Of a stretch of DNA of 64,000 nucleotides, positions 24,142-33,100 are shown one piece after another. Position numbers and translations under genes: made by a program. Below the pieces are notes generated by a model. That model ran no database searches. It saw nothing but the letters and a program-made list of their open reading frames with translations, and was not told the DNA's origin. The DNA comes from JAGPUQ01 sp050250395 (GTDB lineage: Bacteria > Pseudomonadota > Gammaproteobacteria > Pseudomonadales > Porticoccaceae). The stretch covers positions 76,622 to 140,621 of the forward strand of contig JBFWOQ010000004.1 in NCBI GenBank assembly GCA_050250395.1, written 5' to 3'. How positions within the stretch are numbered: position 1 is the stretch's first letter; every line of letters starts with the position of its first letter.

Positions 24142-25145
24142 GCGCGCTGGAGCGCGCCTGGTACCGGCCGGGCGGCTGGGCGCTGGCAATGACGCCGCTC
24201 AGTTGGCTGTTTACCGGGGTTGCGCGCTGGCGACGGCGCTGGTTGCAGCGGCGTTACCAGGGGACGCGCTTTGCGGCGCCGGTGGTGGTGATCGGAAACA
24301 TCAGCGTCGGCGGGACCGGCAAGACGCCGCTGTTGATCGCGCTCGCGGAACGGTTGCGCGCGCGCGGCCGCCGCCCGGGCATCGTCAGCCGTGGCTACGG
24401 CGGCGCGGTCGGCCGGGAACCGCTGCTGGTCACTCCGGCCCACGGCGCCGACGAAGTGGGCGACGAGCCCTGCCTGCTGGCGCGCGCCACCGGCTGCCCG
24501 GTGGTGGTGTGTCGGGATCGCCGCGCCGCGGTACGCTGGCTGCTGGCGAATTGTGACTGTGATCTGGTGCTTTCGGACGACGGTCTCCAGCATTACCGGC
24601 TGCATCGCGACATCGAGATCGCCGTGGTGGACGGCACTCGCGGTCTTGGCAATGGTCGCTGTCTGCCGGCGGGTCCGTTGCGGGAGCCACCGTCGCGGCT
24701 GGACGAAGTGGCTATGGTGGTGGTCAACGGCGGCGACTATCGGCCGCAACGGGACTATTGCCCGATGCGACTGCGCCCGCTGGGTTTCCGCCACCTGGTT
24801 TCCGGGCGCCAGCTGAGCGTGGACGCTTTTCTTGGTGAGCAGACGGCCCATGCGCATGCGGCTCCCCGGGTGCATGGGGTAGCGGGAATCGGCAATCCCG
24901 AGCGGCTGCGCGCCACGCTCGAAGCGCTGGGATTCGCCGTCGACCTGCACTCCAGGCCCGACCACCATGTTTTCCGCGCGGCGGATCTACGCTTTCCCGA
25001 CGCGCTGCCGGTGGTGATCACCGCCAAGGACGCGGTGAAGTGCGAGACCATCGCCAACGCCCAGACCTGGGTGCTTGATGTGGTTGCAGAATTCACCGAA
25101 TCCGGCTGGGACCAGTTGCTCGATTTAATTGACAGTTCAGTTTAG
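24138..25145 (+). CDS. lpxK: tetraacyldisaccharide 4'-kinase
   Basis: Phosphorylates the lipid A precursor disaccharide at the 4' position in the inner membrane. The 335 residues contain an N-terminal hydrophobic anchor, the P-loop VVIGNISVGGTGKTPLLIAL near residue 50-70, SRGYGG, LSDDGLQHYRL and FPDALPVVITAKDAVKC. It begins with GTG overlapping msbA by four bases. The last 20 codons turn AT-rich. In many relatives a Trm112-like gene follows; here kdsB comes next and the Trm112 gene lies 9 kb away. Confidence 0.95.
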   Translation: MSALERAWYRPGGWALAMTPLSWLFTGVARWRRRWLQRRYQGTRFAAPVVVIGNISVGGTGKTPLLIALAERLRARGRRPGIVSRGYGGAVGREPLLVTPAHGADEVGDEPCLLARATGCPVVVCRDRRAAVRWLLANCDCDLVLSDDGLQHYRLHRDIEIAVVDGTRGLGNGRCLPAGPLREPPSRLDEVAMVVVNGGDYRPQRDYCPMRLRPLGFRHLVSGRQLSVDAFLGEQTAHAHAAPRVHGVAGIGNPERLRATLEALGFAVDLHSRPDHHVFRAADLRFPDALPVVITAKDAVKCETIANAQTWVLDVVAEFTESGWDQLLDLIDSSV

Positions 25146-25159
25146 ATAACCAATTTAAT
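25129..25159 (+). promoter_or_regulatory. possible promoter before kdsB
   Basis: TTGACA at 25129-25134 and TTTAAT at 25154-25159 resemble a sigma-70 promoter with a long 19-base spacer, inside a local AT-rich island at the end of lpxK. The kdsB start follows 14 bases after the -10-like box, so transcripts would have almost no leader. Confidence 0.3.
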
Positions 25160-25173
25160 ATGATGAAAATATT

Positions 25174-25932
25174 ATGTTTTATTGTGTGATACCGGCCCGC
25201 TTCGGCTCCTCCCGACTACCTGGAAAACCCTTGCTGGATATCGCCGGCAAGCCCATGGTGGAGTGGGTGCGGCAGGCCGCGCTGGCGAGCGCCGCCGCTC
25301 GCGTCATCGTTGCGACCGATCATGAGGGTATCCATAGCAGGATAGTGGTAAATGGCGGCGACGCTCTGATGACCTCAGCCGATCACGCCTCGGGCACCGA
25401 CCGCCTGGCCGAGGTGGCGCGGCAGTGCGGCTGGCATGACGACGCTATCGTGGTCAATGTGCAGGGTGACGAGCCCTTGATCCCTCCCATGGCAATCAAT
25501 CAGGTAGCGGCCAATCTTCAAGCCAATCCTGATTGTGGCGTCGCGACCCTGTGCGAGCCCATCACAGACCGACAGGTACTGGCCGATCCCAATGCGGTCA
25601 AGGTGGTGTGCGCGGCCGAGCGTGCGCTCTATTTCAGCCGCGCCCCCATCCCCTGGGCGCGGGATCGGGTGCTGCGGGGCGAGGGGGGCATCGACCCGCG
25701 CTGTCTGCCGCTGCGCCATATCGGCCTTTACGCCTACCGAGTCGCGGCATTGCACGCGTTCACCCGCTGGGCGATGGCGCCGCTGGAGGCCGTGGAAGCT
25801 CTGGAACAACTGCGTTTTCTGGCCCAGGGTGTGGCCATCCATGTGGCGTCGGCGCTGGTGCCGGTACCGGGCGGTGTGGATACCCCGACCGATCTCGAAC
25901 GGGTACGGGAGCTGTTGGAGCACAGTGCATGA
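25174..25932 (+). CDS. kdsB: 3-deoxy-manno-octulosonate cytidylyltransferase
   Basis: Activates Kdo as CMP-Kdo for attachment to lipid A. The 252 residues include the nucleotide-binding start VIPARFGSSRLPGKPLLDI, NVQGDEPLIPP near residue 95, and YFSRAPIPWAR and RHIGLYAYR further on. No good ribosome-binding site is visible before the ATG, and the 60 bases upstream are AT-rich. It is translationally coupled to the next gene by an ATGA overlap. Part of the msbA-lpxK-kdsB envelope group. Confidence 0.95.
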   Translation: MFYCVIPARFGSSRLPGKPLLDIAGKPMVEWVRQAALASAAARVIVATDHEGIHSRIVVNGGDALMTSADHASGTDRLAEVARQCGWHDDAIVVNVQGDEPLIPPMAINQVAANLQANPDCGVATLCEPITDRQVLADPNAVKVVCAAERALYFSRAPIPWARDRVLRGEGGIDPRCLPLRHIGLYAYRVAALHAFTRWAMAPLEAVEALEQLRFLAQGVAIHVASALVPVPGGVDTPTDLERVRELLEHSA

Positions 25933-26426
25933 CCATTGCTTCGGACCCTATCGGCGTGTTGTTCGTCTGTCTCGGCAACATCTGCCGCTCTCCCACCGCG
26001 CACGGCGTGTTCGCGCAGCGGGTGGAACGGGCTGGGCTCGCCGGCGCGATCCGGGTGGATTCCGCCGGCACCGGCGACTGGCACCTCGGCCTGCCGCCGG
26101 ATCCCCGCACCCAGCGGGCCGCGCTGGCGCGCGGCTACGATCTGGAACACTTGCGCGCGCGTCAGGTTATGCCCGCGGATTTCCGCCATTTCAGCTATAT
26201 CCTGGCCATGGATAACGCCAATCTGCGCAATCTCGAGCGCCAGCGTCCGAACTGGTATCGCGGTGAGCTCGATCTCTTTCTGCGCGCCGGTGGCTACGGC
26301 GGTGCGTTCGAAGTGCCGGACCCCTATGACGGCGACGCTCGCGATTTCGAGCAGGTACTGGATCTGGCCGAAGTGGCGGCCGACGGTCTGCTGGCCGCGA
26401 TTCGCGCACGGCATCTGCTGGCATAG
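25929..26426 (+). CDS. low-molecular-weight protein-tyrosine phosphatase
   Basis: A 165-residue LMW protein-tyrosine phosphatase. The active-site loop VCLGNICRSPTA (Cys14, Arg20) and the general-acid DPYDGD near residue 131 are both present, with the SAGTGDWHLG stretch between. It overlaps kdsB by four bases and lies two bases before murB. In gammaproteobacteria such genes often stand between kdsB and murB; the physiological substrate is not known. It may regulate envelope polysaccharide synthesis, which is inference from the location. Confidence 0.93.
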   Translation: MTIASDPIGVLFVCLGNICRSPTAHGVFAQRVERAGLAGAIRVDSAGTGDWHLGLPPDPRTQRAALARGYDLEHLRARQVMPADFRHFSYILAMDNANLRNLERQRPNWYRGELDLFLRAGGYGGAFEVPDPYDGDARDFEQVLDLAEVAADGLLAAIRARHLLA

Positions 26427-26428
26427 CC

Positions 26429-27484
26429 ATGGAGATTCAGCGCGATGTCGAGCTGCGCGCCCATAACAGCCTGGCGCTTGCGGCCCGGGCCGCGTATTTC
26501 GCTCGCGTGGAGACGATGGCCGAGGCGCACGCTGCCCTGGACTTTGCCCGCAACCAGGGGCTGCCCGTTACCGTGCTGGGTGGCGGCAGCAATGTGGTGC
26601 TCGCCGGCGACCTGCCGGGGCTCACGGTGCAGATGGGTATTCGGGGTCGCACGCTGGTCTCCGAGCGGGGGGATGCGATTCACCTTGAGGTCGGCGCCGG
26701 CGAGGACTGGCACCAGACGGTCGAGTACTGCCTGGCGCGCGGCTGGTACGGTCTCGAAAATCTGGCGCTGATTCCGGGCACCGTGGGCGCGGCGCCGATT
26801 CAGAACATCGGTGCCTACGGGGTGGAGCTGGACAGCCGCTTCGTCGCACTGGAGGCCATCGCCATCGCGACCGGCGCGACGCGACGCTTTTCCCGCGCCG
26901 ACTGCGGATTCGGCTATCGCGACAGCCTCTTCAAGGGCGCGGGCCGCGAGGCCTGGCTGATCACCTCGGTGACCCTCGCCTTGAGTCGCCGGGCCGCACC
27001 GGTGCTGACCTATCCCGCCCTGTGTGAAGCACTCGACTCCGTGCCCGTCGCGGAGGTCACCCCCGAACGCATCGCTGCGGCGGTCGTTGCCTTGCGTCGC
27101 GCGCGGCTCCCGGACCCCGCGCGGGTGCCCAATGTCGGGAGTTTCTTCAAGAACCCGGTGGTGGATGTGGGGCAGGCCCGGGCATTGGCCGCCCGCTTTC
27201 CGGACCTGGTGACCTTTCCCGCCGCGGGCGGTGGCGTCAAGCTGGCGGCGGCCTGGCTTATCGAGCGCGCCGGCTGGAAAGGCATCGCGCGTGCCGGGGT
27301 CGGCGTGCATGACCAACAGGCCCTGGTGCTGGTGAATCGCGGTGGCGGCGCCGCCGCGCTGCTGGCGTTGGCGCGGGATATCCGCGCCGATGTGCTGGAT
27401 CGTTTCGGCGTCGAGCTGGAACCCGAGCCCCGGGTGCTGGGCGCCGACTGGCGGACCCATGACGACCGCGCCGCTGCCGTTTGA
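26429..27484 (+). CDS. murB: UDP-N-acetylenolpyruvoylglucosamine reductase
   Basis: FAD enzyme that completes UDP-N-acetylmuramate in peptidoglycan precursor synthesis, in the cytosol. The 351 residues are of the long type I form, as in Escherichia coli. Seen are the FAD-binding VLGGGSNVVLAG near residue 50, ENLALIPGTVGAAPIQNIGAYG, the CGFGYRDSLFKG stretch, and the catalytic Ser in VPNVGSFFKNP near residue 235. It starts two bases after the phosphatase stop and its own end overlaps the AlkB-like gene by 26 bases. Confidence 0.95.
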   Translation: MEIQRDVELRAHNSLALAARAAYFARVETMAEAHAALDFARNQGLPVTVLGGGSNVVLAGDLPGLTVQMGIRGRTLVSERGDAIHLEVGAGEDWHQTVEYCLARGWYGLENLALIPGTVGAAPIQNIGAYGVELDSRFVALEAIAIATGATRRFSRADCGFGYRDSLFKGAGREAWLITSVTLALSRRAAPVLTYPALCEALDSVPVAEVTPERIAAAVVALRRARLPDPARVPNVGSFFKNPVVDVGQARALAARFPDLVTFPAAGGGVKLAAAWLIERAGWKGIARAGVGVHDQQALVLVNRGGGAAALLALARDIRADVLDRFGVELEPEPRVLGADWRTHDDRAAAV

Positions 27485-28121
27485 AGCGATCCAGCAGCTG
27501 CCGCTGCCGGATGCGGAGCTGACCCATTGGCCGCAGTTTCTGTCCGTGTCCGCGGCCAGGGACCTGTTTCGGGAGCTGGAGACCAGGGCGCCCTGGGAGC
27601 AGAGCCTGATCCGCATCGCCGGTCGAGACCTGCCGATCCCGCGCCTCAATGTCTGGTACGGCGATCCCGGCACCAATTACGGCTACTCGGGCGCGCGCCT
27701 CGGGAGTCACTCCTGGACGCCGGCGCTTGCCGCATTGCGCAGCCGGGTCGAGACGATCACCGGCCACCGCTTCAACAGCGCGCTGCTCAACTGTTACCGC
27801 TCGGGCCAGGACAGTGTCGACTGGCACAGCGACGACGAGGCCGTGCTGGGGCCGGAGCCGGTGATCGCCACCCTCAGTCTCGGCGTCGCGCGCCGCTTCG
27901 AGCTGCGCCATCGCAATCGGCCCGGATTGCGCCGGCAGCTCGTCCTCGCGGACGGTTCGCTATTGCTGATGGCCGGCCCCATGCAGCGGCACTGGCGGCA
28001 TCGCGTACCCAAAGAGCCCGCGATTGAGGGGCCGCGCATCAGCATTACCTGGCGTTTCGTGCAGAGCATCCGCGCGTGGGCCGCGCTCCGGAGCATGGCC
28101 CGCGACCCCGGGGGATGCTAG
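27459..28121 (+). CDS. AlkB-like 2-oxoglutarate/Fe(II) dioxygenase
   Basis: A 220-residue AlkB-family oxygenase likely to demethylate alkylated nucleobases. Iron ligands are in VDWHSDDE (HxD) and the later His of QRHWRHRVPK; the 2-oxoglutarate Arg pair lies in GPRISITWR. The LNCYRSGQDSVDWHSD arrangement and the PRLNVWYGDPG stretch resemble the AlkB/ALKBH2 type group that repairs DNA. The start overlaps the murB end by 26 bases, chosen because homology begins near residue 15. Expression is probably coupled to murB rather than damage-induced; no Ada or LexA site was seen. Confidence 0.88.
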   Translation: MTTAPLPFEAIQQLPLPDAELTHWPQFLSVSAARDLFRELETRAPWEQSLIRIAGRDLPIPRLNVWYGDPGTNYGYSGARLGSHSWTPALAALRSRVETITGHRFNSALLNCYRSGQDSVDWHSDDEAVLGPEPVIATLSLGVARRFELRHRNRPGLRRQLVLADGSLLLMAGPMQRHWRHRVPKEPAIEGPRISITWRFVQSIRAWAALRSMARDPGGC

Positions 28122-28131
28122 GCTAGCGCCG

Positions 28132-28812
28132 ATGAACGTCCATGCAACCCTTGGCCACACACCGATCAAGATCCTCGTCATCGATGATCACGATGTGGTG
28201 CGCATGGGGATTTGCAGCCTCATCGAGTCGACTCCGGGAGTCGAGGTGATCGGGCAGGGTTCGAGTGGCGAGCAGGCGCTGGCCCTGACCCGCGACCTGA
28301 ATCCGGACATCGTGTTCATGGATATCCGCATGCCGGGTATCGGCGGGCTCGAGGCGACACGGCGGTTGATGCTGGCCAATCCCGGACTCAAGGTGATTGT
28401 CGTCAGCGTATTCGCCGATGACACCTATCCCGCCCAGTTGCTCAAGGCCGGGGCGGCCGGTTATATCACCAAGCAGGCGGACCGCGAGGAAATCCAGCGC
28501 GCGCTGCAAACCGTGATCGAAGATGGCATCTACGTCAGTCCGGCAATTGCCCAGCTCATGGTGGTCAAGGGACTCAAGCCGGATCAACAGGGCTCGCCGC
28601 TGGCGACGCTGTCCCGCCGCGAGTTGCAGATCGCGCAGATGATCGGCAGCGGGCACCGCGCCAATGAAGTTGCCGCTGTGCTCAACATCAGCCCGAAAAC
28701 CATCAATACCTACAAATACCGGATCTACGAAAAGCTCGATGTGGGTAACGATGTCGAGCTCGCGCTGGCGACGGTGAAGTACGGTCTCATCGATCCCAAC
28801 GACGTGGTCTGA
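28132..28812 (+). CDS. gacA: response regulator GacA/UvrY
   Basis: Two-component regulator that activates small RNAs antagonising CsrA. The 226 residues consist of a receiver domain with the phosphorylation Asp in FMDIRMPG near residue 63 and Lys in AAGYITK, then a LuxR-type helix-turn-helix (LSRRELQIAQMIGSG and NEVAAVLNISPKTINTYKYRIYEKL). A short N-terminal extension precedes IKILVIDDHDVVRMGI. It lies directly before uvrC, the conserved gammaproteobacterial order that identifies it among LuxR-type regulators. csrA, the target of its pathway, is also in this window (38892). Confidence 0.93.
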   Translation: MNVHATLGHTPIKILVIDDHDVVRMGICSLIESTPGVEVIGQGSSGEQALALTRDLNPDIVFMDIRMPGIGGLEATRRLMLANPGLKVIVVSVFADDTYPAQLLKAGAAGYITKQADREEIQRALQTVIEDGIYVSPAIAQLMVVKGLKPDQQGSPLATLSRRELQIAQMIGSGHRANEVAAVLNISPKTINTYKYRIYEKLDVGNDVELALATVKYGLIDPNDVV

Positions 28813-28882
28813 ATCACCGCTGCGACGGCGGCCGTGCCACCCGGCTCGCGCCAATCCCGATGGTCCATTGTCTCAAGTCGCC

Positions 28883-30706
28883 ATGAGTTTCGACGCCAAA
28901 CGCTTCCTGCAAAGCCTCACCGACCGCCCGGGCGTCTATCAGATGCTCGGCGGCGAGGGCGCGGTACTCTACGTCGGCAAGGCCAAAAATCTGCGCAAGC
29001 GGGTGGCGAGCTATTTTCGCGTCAAGGGTCTGGCGCCCAAGACGGCGGCACTGGTCCAGAAAATCGCCAGCGTCGAGGTGACGGTCACCCAGTCGGAGCT
29101 TGAAGCGCTGATTCTCGAACGGAATCTGATCAAGCAGTACCGGCCGCCGTTCAATATCCTGTTTCGCGACGACAAATCCTATCCCTATCTGTTTCTGTCG
29201 GATCGCGATACGTTTCCGCGCCTCGCCATGCACCGTGGCGTCAAGCGCGCGCAGGGCAGTTATTTTGGTCCCTATCCGAATGCGCTTGCCGTGCGCGAGA
29301 CGCTGACGTTTCTGAAAAAAACATTCCGTGTCCGCCAGTGCGAGGACAGTGTCTTCAGGCATCGATCGCGCCCCTGTCTGCAGTATCAGATCGGTCGTTG
29401 CACGGCGCCCTGCGTCGCCTATATCGCGGCTGACGATTACGCACGCGACGTGCATCACACCCGACTCTTTCTCGAAGGCAAGAGTCACGAGTTGATGCGG
29501 GAGCTGGAGCGCGCGATGGAGCGGGCGAGCGAGCGTCTGGAGTTCGAGCAGGCGGCGGCGCTGCGCGACCAGATCGCGGCACTGCGACGCATCCAGGCCG
29601 AGCAGGTGATCGAAGCCGGCAGCGGCGATATCGATGTGATCGGCGTCGCCAGCGGTGCCGAGCGCGCCTGCGTCCATGTGCTTTACATACGCCGCGGCCG
29701 CATGCTGGGCAGTCGCAGTTTTTATCCGGCGGTGCCGGCGGAGAGCGCGCCGGGCGAGGTACTTGCCGAGTTCGTCTCCCATCACTATCTGGAGAGCGGC
29801 GTCGCCGTGGACATCCCCCGGGAGCTGCTGATCGCGATCGCCATCGAGGAGCGGGAATTGCTGGAAGCGGCACTGGCCGAAGCCGCGGGACGCAGCGTGG
29901 CGATCAAGGTCAATATCCGCGGCACGCGCGCCCGCTGGGTCGAAACCGCCCAGCGCACCGCCGAACAGAACCTGACGGGGCACCTCGCCGCGTCCCGCAA
30001 TACCCGGCAGCGGCTGGAAGCCCTCGCGGCCTTGCTGGAACTGCCCGAGCCGCCGCAGCGGCTCGAATGTTTCGATATCAGTCATTCCAGCGGCGAGGCG
30101 ACCGTGGCCTCCTGCGTGGTATTCAACGGCGAAGGGCCGCTCAAGTCACACTATCGGCGCTTCAATATCGAGGGCGTGGCGCCGGGAGACGACTACGCCG
30201 CCATGGAGCAGGCACTGGTACGACGCTACAAGCGCTTGCAGCAGGGCGAGGGCGCGCTGCCCGACGTGTTGTTCGTGGACGGTGGCCGCGGTCAGCTGGC
30301 GGTGGCGGAACGGGTGCTCGCGGAGCTGGGTGTGGTGGGCGTGCTCGCCGTGGGTGTCGCCAAGGGTACGGCGCGCAAGCCGGGTCTGGAAACGCTGCTC
30401 GTCAGTGTCAGCGGCGCTGCGCGCGAAGTCGTGGCCGATCCCCGCAGCCTGTTGCTGATCCAGCAGATTCGCGACGAAGCCCACCGGTTTGCCATCACCG
30501 GACATCGCGGTCGCCGCGAGCGCCGCCGCCGCGCCTCGACGCTGGAGGGCATCCCGGGCGTGGGGCCCAAGCGGCGGCGGGAATTGCTTCGCCATTTCGG
30601 TGGGCTCGGCTCGGTGGCGCAGGCCAGCGTCGCGGATCTCGTGAAGGTACCCGGAATCGATCGCAAGGTCGCCGAGGCTATTTACAGCACCCTCCACAGC
30701 GGCTAG
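28883..30706 (+). CDS. uvrC: UvrABC excision nuclease subunit C
   Basis: Makes both incisions in nucleotide excision repair. From the ATG at 28883 there are 607 residues, against 610 in Escherichia coli. Domains in order: GIY-YIG nuclease (PGVYQMLGGEGAVLYVGKAK, residues about 14-33), a Cys cluster CLQYQIGRCTAPC near 165, a UVR motif around 200-230, the RNase H-like nuclease with FDISHSSGE, and C-terminal helix-hairpin-helix motifs (LEGIPGVGPKRRREL). A TTG at 28868 is an alternative start. Followed 28 bases later by pgsA. Confidence 0.96.
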   Translation: MSFDAKRFLQSLTDRPGVYQMLGGEGAVLYVGKAKNLRKRVASYFRVKGLAPKTAALVQKIASVEVTVTQSELEALILERNLIKQYRPPFNILFRDDKSYPYLFLSDRDTFPRLAMHRGVKRAQGSYFGPYPNALAVRETLTFLKKTFRVRQCEDSVFRHRSRPCLQYQIGRCTAPCVAYIAADDYARDVHHTRLFLEGKSHELMRELERAMERASERLEFEQAAALRDQIAALRRIQAEQVIEAGSGDIDVIGVASGAERACVHVLYIRRGRMLGSRSFYPAVPAESAPGEVLAEFVSHHYLESGVAVDIPRELLIAIAIEERELLEAALAEAAGRSVAIKVNIRGTRARWVETAQRTAEQNLTGHLAASRNTRQRLEALAALLELPEPPQRLECFDISHSSGEATVASCVVFNGEGPLKSHYRRFNIEGVAPGDDYAAMEQALVRRYKRLQQGEGALPDVLFVDGGRGQLAVAERVLAELGVVGVLAVGVAKGTARKPGLETLLVSVSGAAREVVADPRSLLLIQQIRDEAHRFAITGHRGRRERRRRASTLEGIPGVGPKRRRELLRHFGGLGSVAQASVADLVKVPGIDRKVAEAIYSTLHSG

Positions 30707-30734
30707 CGTGGCCGTGCCGCTACCGGGAGCTGTC

Positions 30735-31334
30735 ATGATCAATCTGCCCACCTCACTGACCTTGCTGCGGGTGGGGCTGATTCCGCTCCTGGTGGTGGTC
30801 TTTTACCTGCCCTGGAATTGGCACTATGTGGCGGCGGGCGGGATTTTTGCCCTGGCCGGGTTTACCGACTGGGCGGACGGGTATCTGGCGCGCCGCCTGG
30901 GTCAGGAGACCCGCTTCGGCGCCTTTCTGGATCCCGTGGCGGACAAGCTTATCGTGGTGGTCGCGCTGGTGGTGCTCCTGCAGCGCCAGGCGACGCCGGA
31001 GTTTGCCCTGCCCACCATGATCATCATCGGACGCGAGCTGGTGATCTCGGCGCTGCGGGAATGGATGGCGGAGCTGGGTCAGCGCGCCCGGGTTGCCGTG
31101 TCCGGCATCGGCAAGGTCAAAACCACATTGCAGATGGTGGCGATCACGGGCCTGCTGGTATTCGATCGGGACGGGTCGTTTCCGGTCTTCAATCAGGTTG
31201 CACTCGGACTCCTGTATGGCGCCGCGCTGTTGACCCTGTGGTCCATGGCCATCTACTTGCGCGCTGCCTGGCCGGAGATGTTGCGGGCGCAGCCCGTGCC
31301 CCAGACGGAATCGCCAACGGATTTCCGGCACTGA
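30735..31334 (+). CDS. pgsA: CDP-diacylglycerol-glycerol-3-phosphate 3-phosphatidyltransferase
   Basis: Membrane enzyme making phosphatidylglycerol phosphate. The 199 residues from the ATG at 30735 contain the CDP-alcohol phosphotransferase signature DWADGYLARRLGQETRFG followed by FLDPVADK, and four or so hydrophobic segments. A GTG at 30708 would add nine residues without family similarity, and GGGAGCTGTC precedes the ATG. It closes the gacA-uvrC-pgsA unit. The C-terminal tail (about 20 residues) is hydrophilic and poorly conserved. Confidence 0.95.
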   Translation: MINLPTSLTLLRVGLIPLLVVVFYLPWNWHYVAAGGIFALAGFTDWADGYLARRLGQETRFGAFLDPVADKLIVVVALVVLLQRQATPEFALPTMIIIGRELVISALREWMAELGQRARVAVSGIGKVKTTLQMVAITGLLVFDRDGSFPVFNQVALGLLYGAALLTLWSMAIYLRAAWPEMLRAQPVPQTESPTDFRH

Positions 31335-31388
31335 CCCGCATGGCGGCAGGGAAGGCGCAGCGCTGGCGAAGGCCCGTTTTTTCGATAG

Positions 31389-31404
31389 CTGTATACTTGT
31401 ACAG
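31389..31404. promoter_or_regulatory. LexA (SOS) box of recA
   Basis: CTGTATACTTGTACAG fits the LexA consensus CTGT-N8-ACAG exactly and lies 63 bases before the recA start. It also contains TATACT, a possible -10 element, so bound LexA would block transcription. This shows that recA is SOS-controlled by an Escherichia-type LexA. Confidence 0.9.
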
Positions 31405-31467
31405 GTACCCGGTTTCGCATAAGCTCGCTCCAAGCCATTGGTGGCACTGACACACAGAGGTAGCGCG

Positions 31468-32505
31468 ATGGATCCGAACAAGGAAAAGGCATTGCAGGCG
31501 GCCCTGAGCCAGATCGACAAACAGTTTGGCAAGGGCACGGTGATGCGGATGGGCGACAAGGAGCATGTCGCGATTCCGAGCATTTCCACCGGTTCGCTCG
31601 GGCTCGATATTGCCCTTGGCGTAGGCGGCCTGCCACGGGGGCGGGTGGTCGAGATCTACGGTCCGGAATCCTCGGGCAAGACCACGCTGACCCTGTCGGT
31701 CATCGCCCAGGCCCAGAAGCTGGGCGGCACCTGCGCCTTTGTCGACGCCGAACACGCGCTGGATCCCATCTACGCGGAAAAACTCGGGGTCAATATCGAC
31801 GACCTGATCCTGTCCCAGCCCGATACCGGCGAGCAGGCACTGGAAGTCACCGACATGCTGGTGCGTTCCGGTGCCATCGATGTACTGGTCGTGGATTCGG
31901 TGGCGGCGCTGGTGCCCCGGGCCGAGATCGAGGGCGAGATGGGCGACCACCACGTGGGCTTGCAGGCGCGGCTGATGTCGCAGGCGCTGCGCAAACTCAC
32001 CGGCAACATCAAGAATTCCAACTGTCTGGTGATCTTCATCAACCAGATCCGGATGAAGATCGGCGTCATGTTCGGCAACCCGGAGACGACCACCGGGGGC
32101 AACGCGCTCAAGTTCTACGCCTCGGTGCGCCTGGATATCCGCCGCGTCGGGGCGGTCAAGGAGGGCGAAGAGGTGGTCGGCAGCGAGACCCGCGTCAAGG
32201 TGGTCAAGAACAAGGTATCGCCGCCATTCCGCCAGGCCGAATTCCAGATTCTCTATGGCTCCGGCATCAACCGCATGGGCGAAATTGTCGATCTGGGCGT
32301 CAAGTGCGGTCTGGTTGAAAAATCCGGTGCCTGGTATGCCTATCGGGGCGACAAGATCGGGCAGGGCAAGAGCAACGCCTGCGATTATCTCCGGGAGCAT
32401 CCGGAGATCGCGACGGAGATCGATACCCAGGTGCGCGCCAAGTTGCTCGGCGGCGATGCGGTCGCCACCCCGGCGACGGCGGCCGCGGATGCGGAGTTCG
32501 AATAG
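31468..32505 (+). CDS. recA: recombinase RecA
   Basis: DNA strand-exchange protein and coprotease for LexA. The 345 residues begin MDPNKEKALQAALSQIDKQF, with Walker A EIYGPESSGKTT near residue 65, and the conserved LIFINQIRMKIGVMFGNPET region with the L1/L2 loops. The ATG at 31468 is preceded by AGAGGTAG; an in-frame GTG upstream is not homologous. Regulated by the LexA box upstream. recX follows, the usual partner. Confidence 0.98.
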   Translation: MDPNKEKALQAALSQIDKQFGKGTVMRMGDKEHVAIPSISTGSLGLDIALGVGGLPRGRVVEIYGPESSGKTTLTLSVIAQAQKLGGTCAFVDAEHALDPIYAEKLGVNIDDLILSQPDTGEQALEVTDMLVRSGAIDVLVVDSVAALVPRAEIEGEMGDHHVGLQARLMSQALRKLTGNIKNSNCLVIFINQIRMKIGVMFGNPETTTGGNALKFYASVRLDIRRVGAVKEGEEVVGSETRVKVVKNKVSPPFRQAEFQILYGSGINRMGEIVDLGVKCGLVEKSGAWYAYRGDKIGQGKSNACDYLREHPEIATEIDTQVRAKLLGGDAVATPATAAADAEFE

Positions 32506-32644
32506 GCGAACCGGGCAGATCACAGCCGCCGCACGCCGCCGGTGGCACCACAGGCCGGCACAAGTCAGGCCATCGGTTGAGGAGGGAGAGCTGACCGCTA
32601 CAACGGAGGTCGCCGGTGAAGCCCCGATCGATCCCCTGCGGGCA

Positions 32645-33100
32645 ATGCGTGCAGCGGCGATCCGGCGGCTGGCGCGGCGCGAGCACAGCCGCGTCGAACT
32701 GTTCCAGAAGCTGTCCGTCGACTTTGCCACGGAGCCCGTGCTGATCGCGCAGGTGCTGGATCAGCTTGCCGCGGAAGGTTTGCAGAGCGATGCCCGCTTC
32801 GCCGAAGCCCTGATCGCGAGCCGGATTCGCCGTGGTCAGGGACCGCAGCGTATCCGCAGAGAGCTGGTCGAGCGCGGTGTCGGCGCAGATCTCGTTCAGC
32901 GCGCACTGACCGCGGCAGACGTCGACTGGTGCGCCCTGGCGCTGACCGTCAGCACCCAGAAATTTGGCCCCAAGCCTGCGCTGGACTGGCCGGAACGGGC
33001 GCGGCGGGCACGCTTCCTCCAGTATCGCGGTTTCGGTGCCGACGACATTCAGGCGACCCTGGCCCGAAGGGCCGGCGCCGAGGACATGGAAGCCCTGTGA
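32645..33100 (+). CDS. recX: RecA regulatory protein RecX
   Basis: Modulates RecA filaments. The visible three-repeat helical pattern is typical: AIRRLARREHSRVELFQKL, then FAEALIASRIRRGQGPQRIRRELVERGV, and the C-terminal KARFLQYRGFGADDI-like repeat. The listed ATG gives 151 residues. The frame is open upstream to near the recA stop, and a CTG at 32591 with GGAGGG in front would give 169 residues, so the start is uncertain. Its stop overlaps the GTG start of the next gene. Confidence 0.85.
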   Translation: MRAAAIRRLARREHSRVELFQKLSVDFATEPVLIAQVLDQLAAEGLQSDARFAEALIASRIRRGQGPQRIRRELVERGVGADLVQRALTAADVDWCALALTVSTQKFGPKPALDWPERARRARFLQYRGFGADDIQATLARRAGAEDMEAL

